This document shows, piece after piece, positions 9,755-20,600 of a stretch of 64,000 bases of DNA; position 1 is the stretch's first letter, and every line of letters begins with the position of its first letter. The stretch spans positions 1,426,001 to 1,490,000 of the forward strand of contig NC_008577.1 of assembly GCF_000203935.1 (NCBI RefSeq). The letters run 5' to 3'. The stretch comes from Shewanella sp. ANA-3. GTDB lineage: Bacteria > Pseudomonadota > Gammaproteobacteria > Enterobacterales > Shewanellaceae. Under the pieces are notes generated by a model. The model saw nothing but the letters and a program-made list of their open reading frames with translations. It had not been told where the DNA came from and searched no databases. The translations under genes were made by a program, and so were the position numbers.

Positions 9755-10942
9755 ATGAAGTCTTGGTGCAAGAACCTGCTAGCCGCTGGGTTAAGCCTAG
9801 CCATGTTATCCGCCTGTTCTTCTAGCGATGTAGAAGAAGAACCGGTAAGTGAGTTAACTGCGATTCAGGCGACAGTGTTTCCTGAAGTAAGTTGGAGCGC
9901 CTCTGTAGGTGACGGTGTCGGTGATTATTACTCTCGCCTCACTCCTGCAGTTCGTTACGGTAAAATTTTTGCAGCCGACCGCTACGGCGAAGTCGTGGCC
10001 TTTGATGAAGCCACGGGTGAGCGCGTTTGGAAGAAAGATTTTAGTGAAGAGTTTCGCGATAACGCCTTAGCCAAAAACAAGGGCGCACGCTTAGCCGCAG
10101 GTGTTACTGCCGCGCGCAATAAAATCTTTGTCGGTGGAGAGAGTGGTCTTTTGGCCGCGCTGAATGCCGAAGATGGTCAAGTGCTGTGGCATGTCGTGAC
10201 TGGGGGGGAGTTACTCTCTAAGCCAACCGTTGCTGACGATGTGGTGGTGGTGAGCACGAGCTCTGGCGCCCTCGAAGCCTTTAACGTCGATACGGGCGCT
10301 AAGCTGTGGGCCTATGAGATGCAGTTGCCTAATCTGACCTTACGTGGCACAGGTTCTGCGGCCTATGAAGCGGGTGGTTTCTTTATCGGGACCGCCGATG
10401 GCAAAGTCGCAGTTGTGGTGAAAAACAATGGACAAGCCGCATGGGAACAAGCGATTTATAATCCAACTGGCGGCAATGAGTTTACTCGTATGGCCGATGT
10501 GGATATGACGCCGCTGATCTTAGGTGACAACCTTTATGCGGTGAGCTACAACGGTAACTTGGTGTCGATGGAACTGCGTACCGGACGTGTGATTTGGACG
10601 CGTAAGTACTCCAGCTTCAATGAGTTAGCGTCTGCAGGTTTAAGCTTATTCCTAGTCGATGATCACAGCCGTATCTACTCTGTGGACAGACGTAACGGCT
10701 TAGAATTGTGGAGCAACTCTGAGCTGGCAAACCGTACACTCACGTCACCAGCCGTATATCGCGACTATCTGGTCGTGGGCGATTTTGAAGGTTATCTGCA
10801 CTTTATTGACCGCAGCACAGGCAGTATTGTCGGTCGTATCCAAGTGGACAGCTCTGGATTATTCAGCCAGCCATTAGTGGTGGATGATAAAATCTACGTG
10901 CAAGGTCGCAGCGGAAAGTTAGCTGTTGTAACACTTCCTTAG
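9755..10942 (+). CDS. bamB: BamB, beta-barrel assembly machinery lipoprotein
   Basis: 395 residues from ATG 9755 (TTG 9752 is adjacent). The signal sequence ends in lipobox 'LSAC', so the protein is an outer-membrane lipoprotein. The body is an eight-bladed PQQ-like propeller, with recurring blade signatures such as 'VVAFDEATGERVWKKD', 'LAALNAEDGQVLWHV' and 'VYRDYLVVGDFEGYLHFID'. It supports BamA in folding outer-membrane proteins. A terminator follows before der. Confidence 0.95.
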   Translation: MKSWCKNLLAAGLSLAMLSACSSSDVEEEPVSELTAIQATVFPEVSWSASVGDGVGDYYSRLTPAVRYGKIFAADRYGEVVAFDEATGERVWKKDFSEEFRDNALAKNKGARLAAGVTAARNKIFVGGESGLLAALNAEDGQVLWHVVTGGELLSKPTVADDVVVVSTSSGALEAFNVDTGAKLWAYEMQLPNLTLRGTGSAAYEAGGFFIGTADGKVAVVVKNNGQAAWEQAIYNPTGGNEFTRMADVDMTPLILGDNLYAVSYNGNLVSMELRTGRVIWTRKYSSFNELASAGLSLFLVDDHSRIYSVDRRNGLELWSNSELANRTLTSPAVYRDYLVVGDFEGYLHFIDRSTGSIVGRIQVDSSGLFSQPLVVDDKIYVQGRSGKLAVVTLP

Positions 10943-10963
10943 TTAAAAGTGTTATCCTTGTAG

Positions 10964-10996
10964 AGCCCCTGGAAGTGTGTTCCGGGGGCTTTTTAT
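10964..10996 (+). terminator. Terminator of the hisS-yfgM-bamB unit
   Basis: AGCCCCTGGAA (10964-10974) pairs with TTCCGGGGGCT (10980-10990), 11 bp with one G-T pair, around GTGTG, then TTTTTATT. A 15-codon N-terminal extension of der would have to be read from within this hairpin, which argues for the downstream der start. Confidence 0.9.
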
Positions 10997-11021
10997 TGAA
11001 AAGTTTTTTAGAGGCAAAATC

Positions 11022-12488
11022 ATGATCCCTGTAGTGGCCCTTGTTGGTCGGCCGAACGTCGGTAAATCCACTTTATTTAACCGCCTTACGCGTACGCGTG
11101 ATGCGCTGGTTGCTGACTTTCCTGGCCTAACACGTGACCGTAAATATGGTCGAGCATTCCTATCCGGCTATGAGTTTATCGTGGTGGATACCGGCGGTAT
11201 CGACGGCACCGAAGAGGGGATCGAAACTAAGATGGCCGAGCAGTCCCTTGCCGCTATCGAAGAAGCCGATGTTGTCTTATTTATGACCGATGCGCGCGCG
11301 GGCTTAACCGCCGCGGATTTGTCTATCGCTCAACACTTACGTAGCCGTCAAAAAACCACTTTCGTGGTCGCTAACAAGATTGACGGTATCGATGCCGATT
11401 CTGCCTGCGCCGAGTTTTGGTCGTTAGGTTTAGGTGAGGTCTACCAAATGGCTGCCGCCCAAGGCCGCGGCGTGACCAACATGATTGAGTACGCCTTAAC
11501 TCCTTATGCTGAAGCGATGGGGATTGAACGCCAAGGCGAAGAGGAAGAGGTCGACGAGCGTCAGTACACCGAAGAAGAAGCCGAAGCCGAGCAGAAGCGT
11601 CTGCAGGATTTACCGATTAAGCTTGCGATTATCGGTAAGCCTAACGTAGGTAAATCGACGCTGACTAACCGTATTTTAGGTGAAGAGCGTGTGGTGGTTT
11701 ACGACGAGCCGGGCACCACTCGCGACAGTATTTACATTCCGATGGAACGCGATGGCCGCGAATACGTGATTATCGATACAGCTGGTGTGCGTCGCCGCAG
11801 TAAAGTCCATGAAGTGATTGAAAAATTCTCGGTGATCAAAACCCTAAAAGCGGTTGAAGATGCCAACGTTGTGCTGCTGATCATCGATGCCCGTGAAGGG
11901 ATTGCCGAGCAGGATTTAGGTCTATTAGGTTTTGCTTTGAACGCGGGCCGCGCCTTAGTTATCGCCGTCAACAAGTGGGACGGTATCGATCAGGGCATTA
12001 AAGACCGGGTTAAGAGTGAACTCGACCGCCGTTTAGGCTTTATCGACTTTGCTCGTATTCACTTTATTTCGGCGCTACATGGTACGGGCGTTGGCCATCT
12101 GTTTGAGTCGATTGAAGAAGCTTACGACAGTGCGACTCGCCGCGTGAGCACCTCTATGCTGACCCGCATTATGCAAATGTCGCAGGATGACCATCAGCCA
12201 CCATTGGTGAACGGTCGCCGTGTGAAACTGAAATACGCCCACGCCGGTGGTTATAACCCGCCAATTGTGGTTATTCACGGTAACCAAGTCAGCAAGCTAC
12301 CGGATTCTTACAAGCGCTACATGATGAACTACTTCCGTCGTTCATTAAAAGTGGTCGGTACGCCAATTCAGCTGCGTTTCCAAGAGGGTGATAACCCGTT
12401 TGAAAACAAGGTTGAAAAGCTGACCATGAGCCAAGAGCGTCGTCGTAAGCGCGCACTGAGCCATATTAAAGATCGCAAGACAAAGTAA
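11022..12488 (+). CDS. der: Der (EngA), double-GTPase 50S ribosome assembly factor
   Basis: 488 residues from ATG 11022 with AGAGG upstream. Two tandem GTPase domains are plain: G1 'GRPNVGKS' (9-16) and 'GKPNVGKS' (205-212), each with a DTGG/DTAG G3 box and an NKxD G4 box ('VANKIDGID', 'VNKWDGID'). An acidic linker separates them and a KH-like C-terminal domain closes the protein. It is essential for late 50S assembly. It has its own transcription unit bounded by terminators on both sides. Confidence 0.97.
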   Translation: MIPVVALVGRPNVGKSTLFNRLTRTRDALVADFPGLTRDRKYGRAFLSGYEFIVVDTGGIDGTEEGIETKMAEQSLAAIEEADVVLFMTDARAGLTAADLSIAQHLRSRQKTTFVVANKIDGIDADSACAEFWSLGLGEVYQMAAAQGRGVTNMIEYALTPYAEAMGIERQGEEEEVDERQYTEEEAEAEQKRLQDLPIKLAIIGKPNVGKSTLTNRILGEERVVVYDEPGTTRDSIYIPMERDGREYVIIDTAGVRRRSKVHEVIEKFSVIKTLKAVEDANVVLLIIDAREGIAEQDLGLLGFALNAGRALVIAVNKWDGIDQGIKDRVKSELDRRLGFIDFARIHFISALHGTGVGHLFESIEEAYDSATRRVSTSMLTRIMQMSQDDHQPPLVNGRRVKLKYAHAGGYNPPIVVIHGNQVSKLPDSYKRYMMNYFRRSLKVVGTPIQLRFQEGDNPFENKVEKLTMSQERRRKRALSHIKDRKTK

Positions 12489-12516
12489 ATCTGTGCTATT
12501 GGCTTAAGCGGAACAT

Positions 12517-12544
12517 AAAAAAGGAACCCTAGGGTTCCTTTTTT
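12517..12544. terminator. Bidirectional terminator between convergent der and xseA
   Basis: The palindrome AAAAAAGGAACCCTAGGG continues symmetrically to a run of T's ending at 12544, so a U-tract exists on both strands. It sits between der (+, ends 12488) and xseA (-, ends 12638). Confidence 0.85.
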
Positions 12545-12637
12545 ATTGGCGTATTTTAGGGCGCAATCATAAGTCTTGTTTAGATAAAATGCTTTATGGT
12601 TATGGGCTTAGACGTTGAGCCTTAAGGCCATTTAGTT

Positions 12638-13984
12638 TTAGCTTTCATCGGTTATTTGCGTCACAGTCGACTGCACTTGTCCATGGCGTAGGCGAGTGTT
12701 TATCTTATCGCCCACACTCAGCTGGGCGGCATTGTCTATGACTTGGTTATTTGCATCTGTGGTGATGCTGTAACCCCGGCTCAAAGTAGCTAATGGACTA
12801 ACCGTTTCCAATTGATGGGCGGCATATGTGATCCGCTGCTCGCTTTGGTTGAGGGTATCTTGCATAGCATCCTGCAAACGCGTCGCTAAATAGCTCAACC
12901 TATTGGTCTCGAGTGCGAGCTTGTGCTTTGGAGATTGCTGCTCGAGGCGATTTGCCAGTTGCTGCTGACGGCGACTTAAACCGTGCAGTTTGTTAGACAA
13001 TGCGGCTTCGAGCCGTAATTGCATCTCATCGAAACGCTGCTCAAATTGTTGCAAGGTGCGCTTAGGATCCAAGCGTTGCAGTCTGTGTTCGAGCAAACTT
13101 AAGCGTTTTTCCTGCTTGAGCTGATAGTGGCTCGCGCTCTGTTTGAGGCGCGAGAGTACAGTGGCTAAGCGTTGGCTCTTATTGTCGCTATCCTGAGACA
13201 GTAGCTCTGCGCCCGCAGAAGGCGTCGGGGCGCGAACGTCGGCCACATAGTCACTAATGGTAGTGTCGACTTCATGGCCTACGGCGCTGACAACGGGTAA
13301 AGCGCTGTTGTAGATGGTATGGGCGAGCGCTTCGCTATTAAAACACCATAAATCTTCGAGTGAGCCGCCGCCGCGGGTGAGCAGTAATACATCGACCTCG
13401 AGCCGTTGGTTGGCGATATTGATGGCTTGGCAGATATTCATATCCGCATTTTCACCCTGTACTTGTGTCGGATAAATAATCACTTCGATGGAAGGGTCAC
13501 GGCGGGCAAGCACATGCAACACATCACGGATAGCCGCGCCAGTAGGGGAGGTGATGACCCCAATACGTTGAATATTTTTCGGTAACTGACGTTTAGTGTC
13601 GGCGGCAAATAATCCCTGCGCTGCGAGCTTCATTTTGAGCGCTTCAAATTGCTGTGCCAGTAAGCCATCCCCTGCGGGGAGCATAGATTCAATCAATAAT
13701 TGATAGTCGCCTCTAGGCTCGTACACGCTGATGGCGCCTTTCACGAGCACCTGCTGACCATTCACAGGTTTAAAGCTCACGCTTTGGTTGCGCCCCTTGA
13801 ACATGGCGCAGCGAATTTGGGAATAATGATCCTTAAGGGTTAAATACCAATGTCCTGAACTGGGGGCCGAAAAGTTGGAAATTTCACCATTTAACCAGAC
13901 TTTTCCCAGTTGTCCCTCGAGAATTTGCCTGACTTCACCATTAAGGCGTGAGACGGTATAAATATTATTTTTAGGGACTTGCAT
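12638..13984 (-). CDS. xseA: Exodeoxyribonuclease VII large subunit
   Basis: 448 residues. Catalytic subunit of ExoVII, a processive single-strand exonuclease that works with XseB. The N-terminal OB fold (about 1-100) begins '[19 protein letters not shown]' and includes '[24 protein letters not shown]'. The catalytic region carries '[24 protein letters not shown]' and '[16 protein letters not shown]', and a long coiled-coil segment follows. It is divergent from guaB, with about 120 bases between starts. Confidence 0.95.
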   Translation of the reverse strand: MQVPKNNIYTVSRLNGEVRQILEGQLGKVWLNGEISNFSAPSSGHWYLTLKDHYSQIRCAMFKGRNQSVSFKPVNGQQVLVKGAISVYEPRGDYQLLIESMLPAGDGLLAQQFEALKMKLAAQGLFAADTKRQLPKNIQRIGVITSPTGAAIRDVLHVLARRDPSIEVIIYPTQVQGENADMNICQAINIANQRLEVDVLLLTRGGGSLEDLWCFNSEALAHTIYNSALPVVSAVGHEVDTTISDYVADVRAPTPSAGAELLSQDSDNKSQRLATVLSRLKQSASHYQLKQEKRLSLLEHRLQRLDPKRTLQQFEQRFDEMQLRLEAALSNKLHGLSRRQQQLANRLEQQSPKHKLALETNRLSYLATRLQDAMQDTLNQSEQRITYAAHQLETVSPLATLSRGYSITTDANNQVIDNAAQLSVGDKINTRLRHGQVQSTVTQITDES

Positions 13985-14106
13985 GTGTTTTCTCGTGCAA
14001 ATGGGATTTTTTCACTATTTTCCATTTACCGCTCCCCAGATGCAAGGTATAATCCCGCCGCAATATTTCACCTCTAAAATCCTACTCAACTGGGGAGATG
14101 TTGCCT

Positions 14107-15573
14107 ATGCTACGTTTAATTAAAGAAGCGCTAACCTTTGACGATGTGTTACTTGTTCCTGCGCATTCGACTGTACTCCCAAACACCGCCATCCTTAAAA
14201 CTCGCCTGACTAATACCATTGAACTGAATATTCCGCTTGTGTCTGCCGCTATGGACACTGTGACCGAAGCGCGTCTTGCTATCGCCATGGCACAGGAAGG
14301 TGGCTTAGGTTTTATTCATAAAAACATGAGCATAGAAAAGCAGGCCGAAGAAGTTCGTAAAGTAAAAATTTACGAAGCGGGTGTGGTGCAACAACCTGTG
14401 ACGGTAACGCCTTCAACTACGCTGGCGGATCTTAAAGTGCTGACCGCGAAGAATGGTTTTGCGGGTTACCCTGTGGTAAACGAAGCCAACGAATTGGTGG
14501 GTATCATCACTGGCCGTGACGTACGTTTCGTGACTGACTGGAGCAAAACCGTAGAAGAAGTGATGACGCCAAAAGCGCGTTTAGTCACTGTTGCGGAAGG
14601 CACTAAGTTAGATGAAGTGCAAAAATTAATGCACTCAAACCGTATCGAAAAAGTGTTAGTTGTCGACGATAACTTCAAGCTGAAAGGCTTAATCACAGTA
14701 AAAGACTTCGAAAAAGCTGAGCGTAAGCCGAATGCCTGTAAAGACGAATTAGGTCGTTTACGTGTGGGCGCCGCCGTAGGTGCTGGTGCTGGTAACGAAG
14801 AGCGTGTCGATGCGCTGGTGAAAGCCGGTGTTGACGTGCTGCTGATCGATTCTTCTCACGGCCACTCTGAAGGCGTGTTGCAACGTATCCGTGAAACCCG
14901 CGCTAAATACCCAGAACTGCAAATCATCGGTGGTAACGTGGCAACAGCTGAAGGCGCATTAGCCCTAGTTGAAGCTGGCGTTAACGCGGTTAAAGTGGGT
15001 ATTGGCCCTGGTTCTATCTGTACCACACGTATCGTGACGGGTGTGGGCGTGCCACAAATTACCGCAGTGTCTGACGCTGCCGAAGCTGTAAAAGGTTTAG
15101 GGATCCCAGTTATCGCCGACGGCGGTGTGCGTTTCTCCGGTGACTTAGCCAAAGCCTTAGCCGCAGGTGCATCATGCATCATGGCGGGTTCAATGTTTGC
15201 GGGTACCGACGAAGCGCCGGGCGAAACCGAACTCTACCAAGGCCGTGCCTATAAGTCATACCGCGGTATGGGTTCTTTAGGCGCCATGTCTCAAGGTTCT
15301 TCTGACCGTTATTTCCAATCTGATAATGCTGCCGACAAGCTGGTGCCAGAAGGCATTGAAGGTCGTGTACCTTACAAAGGCAAGCTTAAGGAAATCATCC
15401 ATCAGCATATGGGCGGTCTGCGTTCATGCATGGGCTTAACAGGCTGTGCCACGATCCAAGAACTGAACGAAAAAGCGCAGTTTGTGAAAGTAACGTCTGC
15501 GGGCATGGGCGAGTCCCACGTTCACGATGTGACCATCACTAAAGAAGCGCCAAACTACCGTTCAGGTGCGTAA
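14107..15573 (+). CDS. guaB: IMP dehydrogenase
   Basis: 488 residues. Oxidises IMP to XMP with NAD+, the committed step to GMP. The catalytic loop '[13 protein letters not shown]' carries the nucleophilic Cys near residue 300. A CBS pair (about 95-205) is inserted in the barrel, and the flap '[11 protein letters not shown]' is present. ATG 14107 is preferred over ATG 14098: GGGGAG at 14092-14097 spaces correctly only to 14107, and the protein then starts [14 protein letters not shown] as in E. coli. It forms the guaBA unit with guaA. Confidence 0.97.
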   Translation: MLRLIKEALTFDDVLLVPAHSTVLPNTAILKTRLTNTIELNIPLVSAAMDTVTEARLAIAMAQEGGLGFIHKNMSIEKQAEEVRKVKIYEAGVVQQPVTVTPSTTLADLKVLTAKNGFAGYPVVNEANELVGIITGRDVRFVTDWSKTVEEVMTPKARLVTVAEGTKLDEVQKLMHSNRIEKVLVVDDNFKLKGLITVKDFEKAERKPNACKDELGRLRVGAAVGAGAGNEERVDALVKAGVDVLLIDSSHGHSEGVLQRIRETRAKYPELQIIGGNVATAEGALALVEAGVNAVKVGIGPGSICTTRIVTGVGVPQITAVSDAAEAVKGLGIPVIADGGVRFSGDLAKALAAGASCIMAGSMFAGTDEAPGETELYQGRAYKSYRGMGSLGAMSQGSSDRYFQSDNAADKLVPEGIEGRVPYKGKLKEIIHQHMGGLRSCMGLTGCATIQELNEKAQFVKVTSAGMGESHVHDVTITKEAPNYRSGA

Positions 15574-15585
15574 ACGTTTGTGATG

Positions 15586-15614
15586 ACGGGGCGGCGATAA
15601 GCCGCCCCGTTATT
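15586..15614 (+). terminator. Strong hairpin in the guaB-guaA spacer
   Basis: ACGGGGCGGC (15586-15595) and GCCGCCCCGT (15601-15610) form a 10-bp stem with loop GATAA, followed only by TATT. The weak U-tract suggests a partial terminator or an mRNA-stability element that sets different guaB and guaA levels. Confidence 0.6.
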
Positions 15615-15690
15615 AAGATTTGTATGCCCTCAAGATTGAACCTCGCAGTCTTGAGCTAAGTTAAAACAATAGATGAGATAAAGGTTATCC

Positions 15691-17268
15691 ATGAGCGATA
15701 TTCATGAGCATAAGATACTGATCCTCGACTTTGGATCTCAGTACACCCAGCTAATTGCCCGTCGTATCCGTGAAATTGGTGTTTACTGTGAGTTATGGGC
15801 GTGGGATGTGACCGAAGCCCAAATCCGTGAGTTTGCCCCTAACGGGATTATCCTCGCTGGCGGCCCAGAAAGTGTTACTGCCGACAACTCTCCCCGTGCA
15901 CCTGAATATGTGTTCAATGCTGGCGTACCCGTTTTAGGGATCTGCTACGGCATGCAAACCATGTCTGAGCAGCTGGGCGGTAAAGTGATTCAAGGCGTGG
16001 GTGAAGGCGAGTTCGGCTACGCTCAAATCGAAATGTTAGCGCAATCGGCTCTGTTTAAAGATATCGAAGACGCAGTCAGTGCCGATGGCAAATCGCTGCT
16101 CGATGTGTGGATGAGCCATGGCGATAAAGTTTCGGCTATCCCAGAAGGTTTTGTGGCCGTTGCTAAAACTGACACTTGCCCATTTGCGGCCATGTCTTGT
16201 GAGGAAAAACGTTTCTACGGCGTGCAGTTCCACCCTGAAGTAACCCATACCCGCCAGGGCATGCGTATGCTGTCGCACTTTGCCTTAGATATCTGCGGCT
16301 GTGCGGCCAACTGGAAACCTTCTTCAATCATCGAAGACGCTATCGAACGCTTGAAAAAGCAAGTTGGCGACGACGAAGTGATTTTAGGCCTGTCTGGTGG
16401 TGTGGATTCATCGGTAGTGGCCATGCTGCTGCACCGCGCAATTGGCAAAAAACTGACCTGCGTATTTGTTGATAACGGCTTACTGCGTTTAAACGAAGCG
16501 AAGCAAGTCATGGAAATGTTTGGTGATCATTTCGGTCTGAACATTGTTCACGTCGATGCGGAAAACCGCTTCCTTGACGCGCTGAAAGGCGAAGCCGATC
16601 CAGAAGCGAAACGTAAAATCATCGGCCGTGTATTCGTTGAGATCTTCGACGAAGAAGCCAAGAAATGCGTTAACGCTAAATGGTTAGCCCAAGGCACCAT
16701 CTACCCAGACGTGATTGAATCTGCTGGCAGCGCCACAGGTAAAGCCCATGTGATTAAGTCGCACCATAACGTTGGCGGTCTGCCAGACGATATGGAGTTA
16801 GGTCTGGTTGAGCCTCTGCGCGAACTCTTTAAAGACGAAGTGCGTAAGATTGGCCTTGAGCTAGGTCTGCCATACAACATGCTTTACCGCCACCCGTTCC
16901 CAGGCCCTGGTTTAGGCGTGCGTGTACTGGGCGAAGTGAAGAAAGAATACTGCGATTTGCTGCGCCGCGCCGATGCGATTTTCATCGAAGAGCTGCATAA
17001 AGCTGATCTTTATAACAAAGTCAGCCAAGCCTTTACCGTGTTCTTACCCGTTCGCTCTGTCGGTGTGATGGGCGATGGCCGTAAATACGATTGGGTGGTG
17101 TCACTGCGCGCCGTTGAAACCATCGACTTTATGACCGCTCACTGGGCGCACTTGCCATACGATTTCTTAGGCCGTGTGTCTAACCGTATCATCAACGAAA
17201 TCGACGGCATATCCCGTGTGGTTTACGATATTTCAGGTAAGCCACCTGCAACTATCGAGTGGGAATAG
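15691..17268 (+). CDS. guaA: GMP synthase (glutamine-hydrolysing)
   Basis: 525 residues. Aminates XMP to GMP with ATP and glutamine. The N-terminal class I amidotransferase domain has the nucleophile Cys85 in 'LGICYGMQ' and the His/Glu pair in '[11 protein letters not shown]'. The ATP-pyrophosphatase domain has the PP-loop 'LSGGVDSSV' near residue 235. The C-terminal dimerisation domain ends 'PPATIEWE'. The 3' end of guaA is a known integration site for genomic islands in other bacteria, which matters for the large gene that follows. Confidence 0.97.
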   Translation: MSDIHEHKILILDFGSQYTQLIARRIREIGVYCELWAWDVTEAQIREFAPNGIILAGGPESVTADNSPRAPEYVFNAGVPVLGICYGMQTMSEQLGGKVIQGVGEGEFGYAQIEMLAQSALFKDIEDAVSADGKSLLDVWMSHGDKVSAIPEGFVAVAKTDTCPFAAMSCEEKRFYGVQFHPEVTHTRQGMRMLSHFALDICGCAANWKPSSIIEDAIERLKKQVGDDEVILGLSGGVDSSVVAMLLHRAIGKKLTCVFVDNGLLRLNEAKQVMEMFGDHFGLNIVHVDAENRFLDALKGEADPEAKRKIIGRVFVEIFDEEAKKCVNAKWLAQGTIYPDVIESAGSATGKAHVIKSHHNVGGLPDDMELGLVEPLRELFKDEVRKIGLELGLPYNMLYRHPFPGPGLGVRVLGEVKKEYCDLLRRADAIFIEELHKADLYNKVSQAFTVFLPVRSVGVMGDGRKYDWVVSLRAVETIDFMTAHWAHLPYDFLGRVSNRIINEIDGISRVVYDISGKPPATIEWE

Positions 17269-17306
17269 CTCAAACATAAATAGCTAATAATATAATGATT
17301 TAACTC

Positions 17307-17340
17307 AATGCCAGTCACTTAATTGATTGGCATTTTTATT
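17307..17340 (+). terminator. guaA terminator; rest of the 362-base gap is featureless
   Basis: AATGCCA (17307-17313) pairs with TGGCATT (17328-17334), followed by TTTATT. The remaining sequence from 17341 to 17630 is AT-rich. I see no gene there, and no obvious duplication of the guaA 3' end. Confidence 0.7.
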
Positions 17341-17630
17341 GGGATGAGGGTATTTACCTAAAAATAAGGTGAGCCAAAAATCTTAAGTGGTTCATTATCG
17401 CTTCGGACGTAAACTTCAGTCCTTTGATCTTGTAATAATATAAGACAGCGCTTTCTTATCAATGCGGGGTGTGTATCACTATGCGAGTTAGCATATCTAA
17501 TTTTATAAAGTTTCCTCCTTAAACTTCTTTTTAATCATGCACTAAGAGCTGCTATTATCGAATTCGTTATTATCCAATAAAATTATCTTGCTCTAGATAG
17601 AGTTAACAAGATGTTCTGCTGAGGATTACC

Positions 17631-20600
17631 GTGACAATTTTTGATATTGAGAAAGACGAATTACTCCGGCTCTCTGATACCCAGCTTGAAGAGTTAATAG
17701 CGCGCCTTGCTGAGGCGGAAATTGCAACCCACGGTCATAGCCCTGCTTATGTACACTGGTCAGGCTCTATAAATGCTCCCGACGGCGGTATCGATGTGCA
17801 CGTTAAAGTACCGGTCGAGCAAATGAGCTCTGGCTTTATTGAAAGACCTGATACGATTTTTCAAGCCAAAAAGCATCCAATGCCGAGGGCTGCGATAACC
17901 TCAGAAATGACTACTGATGGAGCATTATCACCGACGATCTCTGAGCAAGTGGCAAAAGGAGGGAGCTATATCATCGTCAGCTTGGGTGATGATTGTTCTC
18001 CTCTTATGAAAGTGGATCGCCTGCAAGCAATGCAGTATGCGGTAGCGGATGAACCTAATCACTCTAATATTCACTTGGATTTTTACGACCGCTCGAAATT
18101 GGCGCAATGGTTGCGGCAGCACCCGTCAGTCATGCTCTGGGCCCAAAAAATACTCGGTCAGGGATATTCTGGGTGGCAGCCATATGGGGCTTGGAGTAAT
18201 CCGCCTCAGGGGTCAGAAGATACCTTGATTTCAGCACCAGGGGTGACAATTACTCTGCCATCAGGAAAAGGGCAACAGCTAGCTATTCAGGATGCTATCG
18301 GGCCAATGCGTGAGCTGATTCGCTCAACCAATAAAGCTGTCCGTATTACGGGATTATCCGGTGTTGGAAAGACCCGAATTGTACAGGCTCTTTTCGATGA
18401 ATCAGTCGGCGAAGATGCGCTCGATCGGACTATCGCAGTTTATGTGGATACCGGTGAAAACCCAGAGCCCTCTGCAACAGCAATGCTGGAACGACTGATT
18501 GCTGAGGGGCGACGGGCCATTATGATCCTTGATAATTGCCCTTCTGAATTGCACACACTTCTAGCCAGTAAAGTAGCGGCTAAAGGTACGATAAGCCTTA
18601 TTACCGTTGAGTATGACATTAGAGATGACAAGCCTCAGACCACTGAGGTCATCCAAATTGAAGCGGTGGGGCCTGAGGTTGCCGAACAGCTTCTTCTCCG
18701 TCGTTTTCCCAATATCGGTCGAAATAACGCCCGCCGAATAGCAGAGTTTTCTGATGGCAATGCGAGGGTATCTCTGGCTATTGCCGAGAGGGTTGAGGAA
18801 GGTGAAAGTCTGGCCCAGCTTTCAGATGCACAGTTATTTAACCGTTTGTTTGAACAGCGAAACAATCCGGATGATAGTCTACGGGAGCAGGCTGAAATAT
18901 TGTCTCTAGTCTATTCATTTTCGGTCTCAACGGCTGAGGAAGGACAAAGCGAACTGGGGGTATTGGGTTCTATCTCGGGGTATTCCGTAAGCCAGTTGTT
19001 TCGAGCAACAAGCAAGTTATCAGATCGCCATATCGTACAAAAGAGGGCCCATTGGCGGGCCATTTTACCCCATGCCGTTGCCAATAGGCTGGCTGCATTG
19101 GCACTTGATAGCATTCCAGTTGAGCAACTCAGGGCGACCTTTGAAGCCTCCGGTCGTCAACGCATACTCATGTCTTTCGCGCACAGGTTAGGGCTGTTGC
19201 ACGATCATCCTGTGGCGAAAGAGATCGTTGAAACTTGGCTTCAACCCGATGGGTTGCTGGGGCGGATAACAGAATTAGACGATATATCGGCACGAATGCT
19301 GGATTATATTGCACCAGTAGCGCCTGAAGTTCTGCTCGACAGGATTGAAGCGGTACTTATCTCCTCTGATTTTGAAGGCATGAAACCGGGTTATAAATCT
19401 CGGCGAACGTCAATTATCAATCTTCTGCTATTACTCGCGTATGAACAGATCTCCTTTGAACGGTGCATTAGATTGCTCATTCATCTGGCTGATTTAGAAG
19501 AGGAAAGTAATAATAACACCTCGGTGCGAAACCAGATAACAAAGTTCTTCCAAGCATATCTCTCTGGCACCCACGCTACTTTAGAACAGCGCGTTGCGAT
19601 CATGAATGAATGTCTTTCATCAAGTGTTGCTGGACGTAGGTCGCTGGGTTTAAGGATGCTCTCTACTGCCTTAGAAGCGCGGTGGAGTGGGTCAGGGTTA
19701 AACGAGTTTGGTGCTCGGCCTAGAGACAATGGACTTCACCCCAATCAAGAACAGTTGGTGCAGTGGCGTAGTGCTTTTATCGACAAGGCCCTAAAATTGG
19801 GCACTTCTGGCGATCTAACTCTTGAAGTTCCTGCAAGGCAGATTATGGCAAATGCATTTCGAGGAATGTGGCGACAAGTTGCAATGAGGGAAAAGCTGAA
19901 CGATGCGGCCCGTAAGCTTCATGCTCATAAGCCTTGGGGCGAAGGTTGGAAAGCCATCCAGTCAGTGATCTATTTCGATTATACAAAGCGTGCACTGCTA
20001 CCAGATAATCTTGCCGCCTTGGAGAAAGATCTAGAGCCCCATGACTTAATTCCGGCAATCCTGACTTATGTGTTGAGTAATAGGCAGGATTATTGGGCAT
20101 TGGCCAATTTTGCTCATGACAACATCAACAAATATGATGAGGCTAGGAAACTGCTTGAAGCCAAGGCGCTGCAATTAGGTGAGGAGTTTGCGATATCAGG
20201 TCATAAACTTGATGAGCTGGGGCCAAGCTTGTTTTCCAATGATTGGATGCCGAATATCTATACGTTCGGAAGAGGATTAGCTAAGGGGATGCATGATTTG
20301 CTAGCGGGTTGGCGACAACTTGTTGAGCAACTGGCACCTTTGCCTAGGGGGAGGATGGATATTGCTGTTTTTGGTGGTTTCATCAAAGAGGTGGACTCTA
20401 TCGATACAGTTCTAGCCCAAGAGTTACTCGATCAGTGCGCGCAACATCCTAAGCTTCGACAGGCCTTAGTTAATTTACACCCTTGGGGAAAATTTACAGA
20501 AACCGACCTAGATCGTTGTATGACAATTCTGGATGATCCTGATATTCAACCTAGCATGTATGAACCAATCCTTTGGAGGGACGAGTATGCGCACTTGCCT

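Noticed and set aside
10977..11021. Fifteen-codon longer start for Der
   Set aside because: It would begin in the loop of the bamB terminator and removes the match to the Der N-terminus.
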